Source of the DNA: Methanosphaera stadtmanae
GTDB lineage: Archaea; Methanobacteriota; Methanobacteria; Methanobacteriales; Methanobacteriaceae
Direction of reading: 5' to 3'
NCBI GenBank assembly: GCA_015062805.1
Contig: SUTQ01000013.1
Coordinates: 1-48,170, forward strand
Length of the DNA stretch: 48,170 nt
Position 1 is the stretch's first letter. Every line of letters begins with the position of its first letter. The notes under the pieces are model-generated. The model ran no database searches, was not told the DNA's origin, and saw only the letters and a list, made by a program, of their open reading frames with translations. Shown here in pieces: positions 37,917-47,222 of this stretch. The translations under genes and the position numbers were made by a program.

Positions 37917-39206
37917 TTAGTAAACGTATTTACCTTCATTTTTACATACTTCATTTTCTTCAGAGACAATATTTCCTCTGTTAATAGTCATTACATTACA
38001 ACCCAGGTATTCTCTGTTTTCAAAAGGAGTGTATTTTGCTTGAGTAAACCACTCATCTACATTAATTTTGCCTTCTTTTTTCATATCCAATACTGTAATG
38101 TCTGCATCATATCCTTTTTCAATAAGTCCTTTATTTGGAATTTTAAATATTTTTGAAGGATTGTGACTGGTTAATCTAACTACTTCATCCAGTGTGATAT
38201 TATTTTTATTCACTTCTGTTAATAACAGGGGCAATGTAACTTCCAAACCCGGAATTCCAGCAGCACTTGTCCAAGTGTTTTTCTGTTTTTCTTCCAAAGT
38301 ATGTGGTGCATGATCTGTTCCTATTGAATCAAATTCATTTAGGTAATCTAATGTAATGTTGTAGTTTTTATCACGGAGTGGTGGGTTGGTTTTGGCCTTT
38401 ATTCCATATGTGTTATAAGTGGAGTTGTCCAGGAACAAATGGTGTGGTGTTGCTTCTATAGTAATGTTTGTACTTGTTCTTGCTTCATGAATTAACTCCA
38501 ATGTTTGTCTGGTACTGATGTGACATAGATGTATCTGTAAATCTAATTTTTTTGAATATTCTATTGCCCTATTAACAGCTATTAGTTCTGCCAATGCACT
38601 TCTTGCATAACTATAAGTGGTTGTTTTTGAATCATTTTCTGGATTGCTGCTTAGTGTTTTAATGTTGTAATCCACCAGGTTTTTATCTTCGCAGTGTAGA
38701 CATAATGGTTTGTTTGTTTTGGAAACATATTCAAACATTTGATATAGTTCCTCGTTTTCATGTAAATCCATAAATATTTTGTATGCAGCAGGCTTTTCTT
38801 TTAATATTTTATCAACGTCTTCTTTAGTTTTTACGCCTGCATGTAATGCAAAATCAACACATGATTTTTTGCTTGCTATTTCTTTTTTCTCTTTAAATGC
38901 TTTGACAGTATCTGTTTGTGGAATTGTGTTTGGCATGTCAATTATTGTTGTGTAACCACCATGTGCTGCTGCTTTACTACCACTTTCCCAATCTTCCTTA
39001 TGGGTTAATCCTGGATCTCTAAGGTGTACATGGGGATCTATTAATCCGGGAATTATAATTTTCTCTTTGAGGTCTACAATTTTATCAGTAGTTTTATCGG
39101 AAGGCAGTATTTCTTTTTTTATGTCTTCAATTATTCCATCCTTTATAATGATGTTCACAATTTTGTTTTCAATTGTTTTACAATTTTTTAATATTAAATC
39201 TCCCAT
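37917..39206 (-). CDS. pyrC: Dihydroorotase
   Basis: Dihydroorotase closes carbamoyl-aspartate to dihydroorotate in pyrimidine synthesis. Metal ligands are visible in DPHVHLRDPG near residue 53 and SIGTDHAPHTLEEK in the C-terminal third. The carboxylated lysine is expected in AAYKIFMDL. The frame opens at 39221, but GGTGA sits five bases before the ATG at 39206, so I begin there with MGDLILKN (429 residues). It is a stand-alone class I enzyme with no other pyr gene nearby. Confidence 0.92.
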   Translation of the reverse strand: MGDLILKNCKTIENKIVNIIIKDGIIEDIKKEILPSDKTTDKIVDLKEKIIIPGLIDPHVHLRDPGLTHKEDWESGSKAAAHGGYTTIIDMPNTIPQTDTVKAFKEKKEIASKKSCVDFALHAGVKTKEDVDKILKEKPAAYKIFMDLHENEELYQMFEYVSKTNKPLCLHCEDKNLVDYNIKTLSSNPENDSKTTTYSYARSALAELIAVNRAIEYSKKLDLQIHLCHISTRQTLELIHEARTSTNITIEATPHHLFLDNSTYNTYGIKAKTNPPLRDKNYNITLDYLNEFDSIGTDHAPHTLEEKQKNTWTSAAGIPGLEVTLPLLLTEVNKNNITLDEVVRLTSHNPSKIFKIPNKGLIEKGYDADITVLDMKKEGKINVDEWFTQAKYTPFENREYLGCNVMTINRGNIVSEENEVCKNEGKYVY

Positions 39207-39311
39207 TATTTTCACCTTCATCTTATAAATTGGTTGTAAAAATCTTTACTTATTAATAATATATGTAACAAATTTTTATATATCTTTTAAAAATTTTTAA
39301 GTTGGTTTTTT

Positions 39312-40427
39312 ATGCAAATGGATACTTTTGTCGAGTCTATAATTAAGGAAGATAAGAAACAATTTCATGAGGACAATAAATTGAATTCTCTGAAAATTAT
39401 CAATACCGCTAATGAAACTCCAGTAATCGCGGATTTTACGGAATATTCTCCTTTACATAATGGACATTTATTTTGTATGCAGGAAGCAAAACGTTTACAT
39501 CCTGAAGCTTTGTTTGTAGCTGTTATTCCCGGTTTGTTTGAACGTAATGGTAGGGGATTACCTTATATATTAACTAGACATAAACGGGCGGAATTGGCTA
39601 TTAAGTTAGGTGCAGATATTGCTGTTGAAGGTCCACCTATGGGTATTATGGGTTCTGGCCAATATTCTCTGTGTTTATCCTTAATGTTTAAAACTTTGAA
39701 TGCGGATTATATACCTCGAGGATATATCACAGATGACCCCAAATTTAAGGAAATACTTGACTACATTAACGAAGGCAAAGGAGTAGCACCAAAACCATAT
39801 AAAATAGTTTCTATGGAAGATAAAAAGGTGCTTCTTGAAGGAAAATTAAATAATGATGATTATGTAATTGTTTCATTGGCTAAATCATTAACAAAAATTA
39901 ATTTTAATTTTAAAAATAAATTTATTTTTGTTCCACGTTTGGAAAATGTAAGCGGAACTAAAATTCGTGAACTGGTTTCAAATGGTCATGTAGATCAGTT
40001 GGGAGACATGTTACCTCAGGAAACGATTGATTTATTAAAAGAGGAGATTTCATTAAATCATGCACCATTGCATGATACTCGTGCTTATTCCACATTACTT
40101 AATAATGTCAATTCATATTCTAAAGAAGAATTAATGAACTTAAATTTAATAGATGCCCAAACGGTGGATAATATTCTGGAAAATAGGCCTTTTGATAATG
40201 TAAACGATTTATTGGATAATATTACAATGGGTTTCAGTACCCATAGAAAACAAAGAATTTTGAGTATTTTAGAAGTAGGTATTTTTAAGGATGAAGTACA
40301 TAAATATATTAATAATTATCCACAAAAAATCAGAATATTAGGATATAAAAATAAAGACGTTCTAAAGAAATTTGAACATAATTTACAAAATAATTTAATA
40401 GGAGATAATGGAAAAATATGGCAATAG
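39312..40427 (+). CDS. TmcAL-like nucleotidyltransferase
   Basis: This is a 371-residue protein of the nucleotidylyltransferase alpha/beta-phosphodiesterase superfamily. ADFTEYSPLHNGHLF at residues 40-54 has the HxGH motif, and VSGTKIREL is the second ATP-binding motif. The layout resembles TmcAL (COG1323), which in bacteria makes N4-acetylcytidine in tRNA(Met) from acetate and ATP. Whether the archaeal protein does the same is uncertain. The C-terminal 130 residues look helix-hairpin-helix-like. Its last ten bases overlap the FKBP gene. Confidence 0.75.
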   Translation: MQMDTFVESIIKEDKKQFHEDNKLNSLKIINTANETPVIADFTEYSPLHNGHLFCMQEAKRLHPEALFVAVIPGLFERNGRGLPYILTRHKRAELAIKLGADIAVEGPPMGIMGSGQYSLCLSLMFKTLNADYIPRGYITDDPKFKEILDYINEGKGVAPKPYKIVSMEDKKVLLEGKLNNDDYVIVSLAKSLTKINFNFKNKFIFVPRLENVSGTKIRELVSNGHVDQLGDMLPQETIDLLKEEISLNHAPLHDTRAYSTLLNNVNSYSKEELMNLNLIDAQTVDNILENRPFDNVNDLLDNITMGFSTHRKQRILSILEVGIFKDEVHKYINNYPQKIRILGYKNKDVLKKFEHNLQNNLIGDNGKIWQ

Positions 40428-41179
40428 ATGATAAAGCTTTCATAAGATTAAACTATACAGGAAAAGTTAAAGAAACAGGTGATGTTTTCGATACAACATA
40501 TGAAGATGTAGCTGAAGAAGCAGGTATCAAAAACCCTGAAAAAGATTACCACCCAATGATTTTGGCTGTTGGATCAAGTCAATTAATTCCTAAATTACAC
40601 GAAGAAATCCAAAAATTAGATGTTGGAGACAAACAATCAGTGGAAATTCCATGTGAAGATGCTTTTGGTAAAAGAGATCCTTCCAAAATTCAATTAATTC
40701 CAATGAAAGAATTCAAAAAACAAAACATTAAACCATTTGTAGGTATGCCTATATCATTAGAAGGTAATCCTGGAATTGTAAGAACTGTTGATGGTGGAAG
40801 AGTAAGAGTAGACTTCAACCACGAATTAGCAGGAAAAGATATAGTTTATGATTTAGAAATTGTTGAAACTATTGACGATAATGAAGAAAAAATTAAAGGT
40901 TTAATTGAAGTATACTATGGAAATCCTAACTTAAACTTAGATGATGTAAAAATAGACATTGAAGATGATGTTGCAAAAATTAATTTAGGATTAATCGCAG
41001 GATTCGATCAAAGAACTGCTCAAGAAGTAACTTTATCAAAATTCAGAGTAGCAAGAGAAGCTTATGAAAACATCGAAGAAATTGAAAAAGTTCAATTCAT
41101 TGATGAATTTGAAGATAACACTCCTGATGAAGAAGCAGAAGAAGAAATTCCTGAAGTTTTAAACGAAGAAGAAGAATAG
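40418..41179 (+). CDS. FKBP-type peptidyl-prolyl isomerase (long SlyD-like)
   Basis: This 253-residue protein begins with an FKBP domain (IRLNYTGKVKETGDVFDTTYE) that holds the chaperone flap of the SlyD group. GKDIVYDLEIVE closes that domain near residue 150. An extra C-terminal domain of about 80 residues and a very acidic tail (EEAEEEIPEVLNEEEE) follow, as in long archaeal FKBPs. It assists folding in the cytoplasm. ggagataatggaaaaat supplies the ribosome site inside the upstream gene. A strong hairpin terminator comes right after the stop. Confidence 0.93.
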   Translation: MAIDDKAFIRLNYTGKVKETGDVFDTTYEDVAEEAGIKNPEKDYHPMILAVGSSQLIPKLHEEIQKLDVGDKQSVEIPCEDAFGKRDPSKIQLIPMKEFKKQNIKPFVGMPISLEGNPGIVRTVDGGRVRVDFNHELAGKDIVYDLEIVETIDDNEEKIKGLIEVYYGNPNLNLDDVKIDIEDDVAKINLGLIAGFDQRTAQEVTLSKFRVAREAYENIEEIEKVQFIDEFEDNTPDEEAEEEIPEVLNEEEE

Positions 41180-41184
41180 GTACA

Positions 41185-41213
41185 ATAGGGTTAAACCCTA
41201 TATCTTTTTTTTT
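41185..41213 (+). terminator. Hairpin terminator after the FKBP gene
   Basis: ATAGGGT (41185-41191) and ACCCTAT (41195-41201) form a perfect stem with a three-base loop. Ten T follow, running into the end of the convergent pcc1. Confidence 0.75.
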
Positions 41214-41436
41214 AAATGATTTCAGAAGTCATTTCAATCATTTTTTCGCATTGAATCAAATCATCAATCGTATTAAGTACTGTAGAAATATTTTCATTTT
41301 CTATAATGCATATCAATTTTTCATTTTCAACATATGATTCAACAAAACCTTCATTGTCTGGATATAATGATTGATACGCTATTTTTGCATATTTGTTATT
41401 GAGATAGTTAAAAGTTATTTTAGTTTTAATTTTCAT
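41212..41436 (-). CDS. KEOPS complex Pcc1-like subunit
   Basis: This 74-residue protein has the Pcc1 pattern: a beta strand (KIKTKITFNYLN), then AKIAYQSLYPDNEGF, a second strand pair, and the final helix in NISTVLNTIDDLIQCEKMI. Pcc1 dimerises in KEOPS, which makes threonylcarbamoyl-adenosine at position 37 of ANN-decoding tRNAs. The other KEOPS genes are not in the window. It is monocistronic and converges tightly on the FKBP gene. Confidence 0.8.
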   Translation of the reverse strand: MKIKTKITFNYLNNKYAKIAYQSLYPDNEGFVESYVENEKLICIIENENISTVLNTIDDLIQCEKMIEMTSEII

Positions 41437-41668
41437 TTAAAAACCCGAATATGTTTTTTATATTTAAATAGAACTTTATTTGATTAGGTAATTAAAGATT
41501 TTTAATTTTATTACCATTGATGTATGATTTATTTTTTACTTTTTTATTAACAGAATTTATATATAATATCATTAACAAATCATAAATTAATATATTCGAT
41601 TACATGTTTATATGTAAATTGATTTTATAATAGATATACTATTTATTGTATTATTATAACAATTTTAA

Positions 41669-41688
41669 AGTTTTTTTTTAAAAAAACT
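41669..41688. repeat. T/A dyad in the rpl10e leader
   Basis: AGTTTTTTT and AAAAAAACT are perfect 9-base inverted arms around two T, 11 bases before the ribosome site of rpl10e. A TATA-like TTTATAATA near 41624 lies upstream, so the dyad is probably in the transcript. Confidence 0.4.
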
Positions 41689-41710
41689 AGAATTTAGGAG
41701 GAGAATAAGA

Positions 41711-42196
41711 ATGGTAAGACCATATACAAGAAAAGATTATATTAGAAAAATACCAGCATCAAAAATTGTACAATATGATATGGGTAATTTATCAGAAGAT
41801 TTCCCATTAGAAATATCATTAGCAGTTAAAGATCACACTCATTTAACTCACAACTCATTAGAAGCAGCAAGGATTGCTTCAAACAGATATTTACAAAGAC
41901 AATGTGGTAAACTTGGTTACAGATTAAAAATTAGAGTATACCCTCACCACATCGTAAGAGAAAATCCTATGGCAACCGGTGCAGGTGCAGATAGGGTACA
42001 AAGTGGTATGAGAGGAGCATTCGGTAAAGCAGTAAGTTCTGAAGCTTTAGTACGTAAAAACCAAAGAGTTATTACAGCTTATGTTAACGTAAAAGACTTC
42101 GAAAGTGCAAAAGTAGCATTGAACAGAGCTGCAATGAAATTACCAGTATCCTGTAGATTAGTAGTTGACAAAGGTCACGACCTTGTTCAATTCTAA
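41711..42196 (+). CDS. rpl10e: Ribosomal protein L10e (uL16 family)
   Basis: This is a large-subunit protein of the L10e/L16 family that helps place tRNAs near the peptidyl-transferase centre. The start [19 protein letters not shown] and the blocks [22 protein letters not shown] and [10 protein letters not shown] are diagnostic. At 161 residues it is full length. The leader ends in ttaggaggagaataaga, the strongest ribosome site in the window. Codon bias is high. It is monocistronic. Confidence 0.96.
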   Translation: MVRPYTRKDYIRKIPASKIVQYDMGNLSEDFPLEISLAVKDHTHLTHNSLEAARIASNRYLQRQCGKLGYRLKIRVYPHHIVRENPMATGAGADRVQSGMRGAFGKAVSSEALVRKNQRVITAYVNVKDFESAKVALNRAAMKLPVSCRLVVDKGHDLVQF

Positions 42197-42219
42197 TTAA
42201 ATACTATAACTAAACATGG

Positions 42220-42301
42220 AAGGATTTAATAATAGAATAAATAGTGGAATATATATAACCACATTTCAATCAATTTCCTTTGATAATTGGTTATAATCCT
42301 T
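42220..42301 (+). other. Foldable stretch between rpl10e and ppsA
   Basis: AAGGATT (42220-42226) pairs with AATCCTT (42295-42301) and encloses GTGG/CCAC (42244-42262) and CAATT/AATTG (42271-42289). In sequence this AT-rich such pairs can be chance, so this is only a weak candidate for a 3' UTR or leader element. Confidence 0.25.
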
Positions 42302-42361
42302 TAAAAGTGATAATAAAATAAAATCATATAATGGAATAAAAAATAAAGAAGAGTGTTATAA

Positions 42362-44668
42362 ATGAACTATGTTGAATTTTTTAAACAACTTTCTAAGGAT
42401 GATATACCTATAGCTGGAGGTAAAGGAGCAAACCTTGGTGAACTTACTAATGCAGGAATTCCTGTACCACCAGGATTTGTAATTACAGCAGGAACATACC
42501 AAAAATTTATCACAGAAACAGGTATTGTTGATGAAATTAACAACATGTTAGCATCATTAGACATTAACAATACACCAGAATTACAAAAAGTTTCTGAAGA
42601 CATAAAAAATTTAATTGTTACAACGGATATTCCAGATGATATTCAAACAGCAATTATTGAATCTTACAATAAATTATGTATGGATGTTGAAATAGACGAT
42701 GTTGTAGTTGCAATCAGATCCTCTGCTACAGCAGAAGATTTACCTGATGCTTCTTTTGCAGGTCAGCAAGATACTTACTTAAACATCAGTGGTATTGAAG
42801 ATGTATTAACTAATGTGAGAATGTGTTGGGCTTCCTTATTTGAAGCAAGAGCAATATTCTACCGTGCTGAAAATGATTTCGATCATTCCAAAGTATTAAT
42901 TGCAGTAGTTGTACAACAAATGGTAAACTCTGAAAAAGCAGGAGTAATGTTTACTGTTGATCCTTCAACTGGTGAAGAAGAAATGCTTATTGAAGGTGCA
43001 TGGGGATTAGGAGAAGGAGTAGTTTCCGGTACAGTTACCCCAGATACCTGTCGTTATGATAAAGCTAACGATGAAGTAAAATCTTACAGAATAAACACTA
43101 AGAAAACAATGTTCACCAAAAATCCTGAAACCGGTGCAACAGAACAAGTTGAAGTTCCTGATGATATGAAAGATAAAAGAGTTCTCACAGACAGTGACTT
43201 AGAACAACTCACACAACTTGGAAGAAGAATACAAAAACATTACGGTGCTCCAATGGATACTGAATGGGGTATTGAAAATGATAAAGTATACATGCTTCAA
43301 GCAAGACCTATTACAACTCTTGACAATATTGATGAAGCCAAAAATTCAGAATCCTTGGATGATGAAGATGAAAGAGTTATCCTAACAAGAGGATTAGGTG
43401 CAAGTCCGGGTTTAGTATCAGGTACTGTAAAAATTATCAGGGAACTTGATGAGCTCGACAAAATCTTAGATGGAGATATTCTTGTTACAACAATGACAAC
43501 TCCTGATATGGTTCCTGCAATGAAAAGAGCAAATGGTATAGTAACCGATGAAGGTGGAGTAACCTGTCACGCCGCTATTATTTCAAGGGAATTAGGTATT
43601 CCTTGTGTAGCAGGTACAGGTGAAGCAACTACAGTTCTTCAAGAAAATTCAAAAGTAACCATTGATGGTAAAAAAGGTTTAGTATTTGAAGGTGACTTCG
43701 GTGGAGACAAAGACGATGCTGAATCTGAAGGAACCCAAGTTGTAGCAGGAGCAGCACCTATTGTAACAGTTACAGATGTAAAAGTTAACGTAAGTATGGC
43801 AGAAGCTGCTAAAAAAGCTTACGCAACTGGTGCAGACGGAGTAGGTTTACTCAGAACAGAACATATGATGTTAGCAACCGGAATCGTACCTTACAAATTC
43901 ATTGATGAAGGTAGGGAAGATGAACTTGTTCAAGTGTTAGTTGACAACATCCTTAAAGTAGTTGATGTGTTCTATCCAAAAACGGTTTGGTACAGAACAT
44001 TAGATGCACCTACCGATGAGTTCAAAACACTCGAAGGTGGAGAAAACGAACCTGATGAAGCAAACCCAATGCTTGGTTGGAGAGGAATCAAAAGAGAACT
44101 TGATCAACCGGATATTTTAAAAGCTGAATTCAAGGCAATTAAAAAATTACACGAACAAGGTTACACAAACATTGGTGTAATGTTACCATTATTACACAAA
44201 CCTTCAGAACTTCGTGAAGCAAAAGAAATAGCAAGATCAGTCGGTTTAATTCCACATGTAGATGTTGACTTCGGTATGATGGTGGAAACACCTGCTTCAG
44301 CAATTATCATTGAAGATTTCTTAGCTGAAGGACTTGACTTCGTAAGTTTCGGTACAAATGACTTAACTCAATATACCTTAGCTTTAGACAGGAATAATGA
44401 GTTAGTAGCAAAACATTATACTGAAGCTCATCCAGCAGTAATGAAATTAATTATGAGAGTAATTAAAAAATGTAATGAAGCTGGAGTTACTACAAGTATC
44501 TGTGGTCAAGCAGGAAGTAAACCAGAAATTGTAGAAAAATTAGTGGAAGCTGGAATTAGCAGTATATCAGCAAATACTGATGCAGTACCTACAATCAGAA
44601 AATTAGTTGCTAAAGTTGAGAAAAAAATCATGCTTGATGCAGCTAGAAAAGTTTTAGACGATGAATAA
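42362..44668 (+). CDS. ppsA: Phosphoenolpyruvate synthase
   Basis: This enzyme turns pyruvate and ATP into PEP, AMP and phosphate, which feeds gluconeogenesis in an organism that fixes or assimilates C1/C2 carbon. The ATP-grasp domain occupies the first 340 residues, with VAIRSSATAEDLPDASFAGQ. The phosphorylated His is in GGVTCHAAIISRELG. The C-terminal PEP barrel has VGLLRTEHM, SFGTNDLTQY and the catalytic Cys of SICGQAG. At 768 residues it is standard length. It stands alone and ends in a C-run/T-run. Confidence 0.96.
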   Translation: MNYVEFFKQLSKDDIPIAGGKGANLGELTNAGIPVPPGFVITAGTYQKFITETGIVDEINNMLASLDINNTPELQKVSEDIKNLIVTTDIPDDIQTAIIESYNKLCMDVEIDDVVVAIRSSATAEDLPDASFAGQQDTYLNISGIEDVLTNVRMCWASLFEARAIFYRAENDFDHSKVLIAVVVQQMVNSEKAGVMFTVDPSTGEEEMLIEGAWGLGEGVVSGTVTPDTCRYDKANDEVKSYRINTKKTMFTKNPETGATEQVEVPDDMKDKRVLTDSDLEQLTQLGRRIQKHYGAPMDTEWGIENDKVYMLQARPITTLDNIDEAKNSESLDDEDERVILTRGLGASPGLVSGTVKIIRELDELDKILDGDILVTTMTTPDMVPAMKRANGIVTDEGGVTCHAAIISRELGIPCVAGTGEATTVLQENSKVTIDGKKGLVFEGDFGGDKDDAESEGTQVVAGAAPIVTVTDVKVNVSMAEAAKKAYATGADGVGLLRTEHMMLATGIVPYKFIDEGREDELVQVLVDNILKVVDVFYPKTVWYRTLDAPTDEFKTLEGGENEPDEANPMLGWRGIKRELDQPDILKAEFKAIKKLHEQGYTNIGVMLPLLHKPSELREAKEIARSVGLIPHVDVDFGMMVETPASAIIIEDFLAEGLDFVSFGTNDLTQYTLALDRNNELVAKHYTEAHPAVMKLIMRVIKKCNEAGVTTSICGQAGSKPEIVEKLVEAGISSISANTDAVPTIRKLVAKVEKKIMLDAARKVLDDE

Positions 44669-44683
44669 ATTTAACACTCTTCA

Positions 44684-44698
44684 CCCCCATTATTTTTT
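44684..44698 (+). terminator. C-run plus T-run after ppsA
   Basis: Five C at 44684-44688 are followed four bases later by six T, and by a second T-run ten bases on. There is no hairpin. This is the only plus-strand example of the element seen in the window. Confidence 0.45.
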
Positions 44699-44851
44699 AT
44701 AACTTTTTTAAAAATATTTTAACTTTAATTAACATATATCTTAACAACTATTATATCATTAATGTATTAATCAAATGATAAATTTAGAAATAATTTTAAT
44801 TGTTTTTTTGAATTAATTTTTAATTATATTAATTATTTTAGAATAGGTTAG

Positions 44852-46018
44852 ATGATGTTAGATAAGAGAATGACTAAAGAAGACATTTTTGAAAATTTAA
44901 AAAAGTTTCAAGATATGGACATGTCCTATGAATCCGGAAGAATACTAAGTTCAATGTGCACAAAACCGGATCCAATTGCTATGGAAGCATATAAAATGTT
45001 TATTGAAACAAACCTTGGTGATCCTGGTTTGTTTCCCGGAACTTCATTGATGGAATCTGAAGTAATAGAAATGTTGGGACACTTGTTACATCTTGAAAAT
45101 GCATCAGGACATCTTGTTACTGGAGGAACTGAAGCTAATATAATGGCTATGGCCGTTGCCAAATATTTGTTTCAGGAAAAACATGAGGGCGTTCCTGAGA
45201 TAATTTTACCTGAATCGGCACATTTTTCTTTTAAAAAAATTATTTCCATGTTATCACTGGAAGCAAAAGTTGTTCCATTGGATGAAAATTATAAGATGGA
45301 CGTCTCAAAAATAGAAGATTTAATCACGGAAAATACGATGGCTATTGTTGCAATAGCAGGAACTACTGAATTGGGATTGATTGACGATATTGAAAAAATT
45401 TCAGAAATAGCCTATTCACATGACATTTATCTACACATTGATGCAGCATTCGGTGGTTTTGTCATACCCTTCCTGGATGATGAACACAAAGGTGATTTAA
45501 ACTTTGACTTCAAGTGTAAAGGTGTGTCTTCCATGACCATAGATCCTCATAAAATGGGACTTGCACCAGTACCTGCGGGAGGCATTTTGTTTAGACATGC
45601 AGAACATCTTGAAAAATTGGCAGTCAAAACACCATATCTGTCAAAAAATAAGCAGACAACCATTGTAGGTACCCGTACAGGTGCAGCGACTGCAGCTACA
45701 TGGACTTTATTGAACTATTATGGAATGGAAGGTTATCGAAAAATAGTTAAAAATGCAATTGAACTAACAGAATACACTTATAAGAAATTAAATCTTATGA
45801 AAAATGTTACGGTAACATGCAAACCTGAATTAAATTTGATATCTTTCACGTCCAACAACAAGAGTGCGGATATTCTAAAACAAGAATTATATGATTATGG
45901 GTGGAGAGTTTCTGTCGCACAACGTCCTCATGTTGTAAGATTGGTGCTTATGCCTCATGTCAAAAAGGAACATATAGACAGGTTTTTAACTGATTTAAAT
46001 GAAGTATTAAATGGATAA
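44852..46018 (+). CDS. mfnA: L-tyrosine decarboxylase MfnA
   Basis: MfnA is a PLP enzyme that decarboxylates tyrosine to tyramine for methanofuran, and may also make beta-alanine from aspartate. The PLP lysine is in TIDPHKMGLAPVPAGG, preceded by HIDAAFGGFVIPFL. The N-terminal block GRILSSMCTKPDP and VTGGTEANIMA fit the archaeal group. The 388-residue length is normal. Two ATG codons lie side by side, and aggttag precedes them. It is monocistronic and converges on the sulfur carrier gene with seven bases between them. Confidence 0.92.
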   Translation: MMLDKRMTKEDIFENLKKFQDMDMSYESGRILSSMCTKPDPIAMEAYKMFIETNLGDPGLFPGTSLMESEVIEMLGHLLHLENASGHLVTGGTEANIMAMAVAKYLFQEKHEGVPEIILPESAHFSFKKIISMLSLEAKVVPLDENYKMDVSKIEDLITENTMAIVAIAGTTELGLIDDIEKISEIAYSHDIYLHIDAAFGGFVIPFLDDEHKGDLNFDFKCKGVSSMTIDPHKMGLAPVPAGGILFRHAEHLEKLAVKTPYLSKNKQTTIVGTRTGAATAATWTLLNYYGMEGYRKIVKNAIELTEYTYKKLNLMKNVTVTCKPELNLISFTSNNKSADILKQELYDYGWRVSVAQRPHVVRLVLMPHVKKEHIDRFLTDLNEVLNG

Positions 46019-46025
46019 AATAATA

Positions 46026-46226
46026 TTATCCACCATAAATAACTTTAATTACTTCAATTTCATCATTATCATTTATAATTTCATCTTCTGTAACTGTTTC
46101 CCCATTTTGCTTTATAACAACTGTTTCAATAGGGATTTCTTCTTTTTTCAATAACTCTTCAATTGTAGTGTTCTCTTCAAAGTCAATTTCTTTAACATAA
46201 TCTTTGTTTATTAATTTTATACTCAT
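46026..46226 (-). CDS. Ubiquitin-like sulfur carrier (MoaD/ThiS/SAMP type)
   Basis: This 66-residue beta-grasp protein ends in YGG, the diglycine tail that is adenylated and thiocarboxylated in ThiS, MoaD, Urm1 and SAMP proteins. It follows the thiolation enzyme gene by eight bases on the same strand. The likely role is to deliver sulfur for 2-thiouridine in tRNA, as with TtuB/TtuA and SAMP2/NcsA. The E1-like activating enzyme is not in the window. The start is preceded by taggtgaaaag. Confidence 0.87.
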   Translation of the reverse strand: MSIKLINKDYVKEIDFEENTTIEELLKKEEIPIETVVIKQNGETVTEDEIINDNDEIEVIKVIYGG

Positions 46227-46234
46227 CTTTTCAC

Positions 46235-47191
46235 CTACTCTAGTTTTTTATGAATTTTTTCAAGGAAGTTGCAAGATTTACAAATGTCCTGTGATGAGGG
46301 TTCACCACATTTAACACAGGTCTTGTTTGGTTTTCCTGTATGATTTTCCATGTAATCCTTTTTGATGGCAGGTTTTATTTTTTCAAAACCATTTAATGTT
46401 GAATACATGATAGTCGGATGTTTCAAGGTGGCTTCCCGTAAAAAATCACCTATTTCCATTCTAAATGATTCATGAGCATATGGACATCCATCAAAGTGTA
46501 CTTCAAAACCACTTTCCAATACGTACAAACCAATTTCTTTTTCAGGAATCTCCCGTAAGGGCTTAATTTTTTGAGTAAATCTTTCATCACGAGATTCCGT
46601 TTTGTATCCAATCCTAACCATATTGTTAATGTTTCCTTCCAGGTAGTTCATCAATATACTTTGTGTTTCATCATCAAGATTGTGTCCAGTGGCGAGTTTT
46701 GTAGCTTTTATATCTCTTGCGGTCTGATTGAATATCTGTCTTCTGAAAACTCCACAATACGTGCAGGCATGTTGTGGATGTTCTTCCTTTGATTCAGCTT
46801 CCATAATCTTGTCTATGGTAAATGAATATTTATCCCGGAACGATATGATGTGGTGCTTAATATCAAGTTCCTTTGCCACATCCTTTGCTATTCTGACACC
46901 TTCTTCCCGGTAACCTGATATTCCCTCATCGATAGTGACGGCTTCCAGCTCTATGATGTTTTTTTCCTTAAGGATGTTCAATATCTTTAATAAAGCAACA
47001 CTATCCTTTCCACCGGAGAGGCCAACTAAGACCTTATCTCCTTTGGTGATTAACTTTTGTTTTTTTATGGTTTTCAGTACTTTCTGCTCAATGGACTTTC
47101 TGAAACAAGAACTACATAACCTCTGTCCGTTATGTTTTCTGTGTATAACCACGTGGTCGTATCCACATTGTGTACAAACATTACCTGTCAA
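46235..47191 (-). CDS. tRNA 2-thiolation enzyme (TtuA/NcsA type), full length
   Basis: This 318-residue enzyme adenylates tRNA uridine and inserts sulfur. It has an N-terminal zinc finger (C6-x2-C9, C26-x2-C29), the PP-loop GLSGGKDS at residues 57-64, the cluster ligands of [10 protein letters not shown] and DGCPYAH, and a C-terminal finger (CVKCGE...CKSC). The start must be TTG, because a stop codon lies two codons upstream and no ATG is near. An AGGAG ten bases before supports it. It is coupled with the ubiquitin-like carrier. A shorter paralogue lies at 7.3 kb. Confidence 0.9.
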   Translation of the reverse strand: MTGNVCTQCGYDHVVIHRKHNGQRLCSSCFRKSIEQKVLKTIKKQKLITKGDKVLVGLSGGKDSVALLKILNILKEKNIIELEAVTIDEGISGYREEGVRIAKDVAKELDIKHHIISFRDKYSFTIDKIMEAESKEEHPQHACTYCGVFRRQIFNQTARDIKATKLATGHNLDDETQSILMNYLEGNINNMVRIGYKTESRDERFTQKIKPLREIPEKEIGLYVLESGFEVHFDGCPYAHESFRMEIGDFLREATLKHPTIMYSTLNGFEKIKPAIKKDYMENHTGKPNKTCVKCGEPSSQDICKSCNFLEKIHKKLE

Positions 47192-47222
47192 ATTTTATTT
47201 CTCCTAAAAATAATTCCGTATA

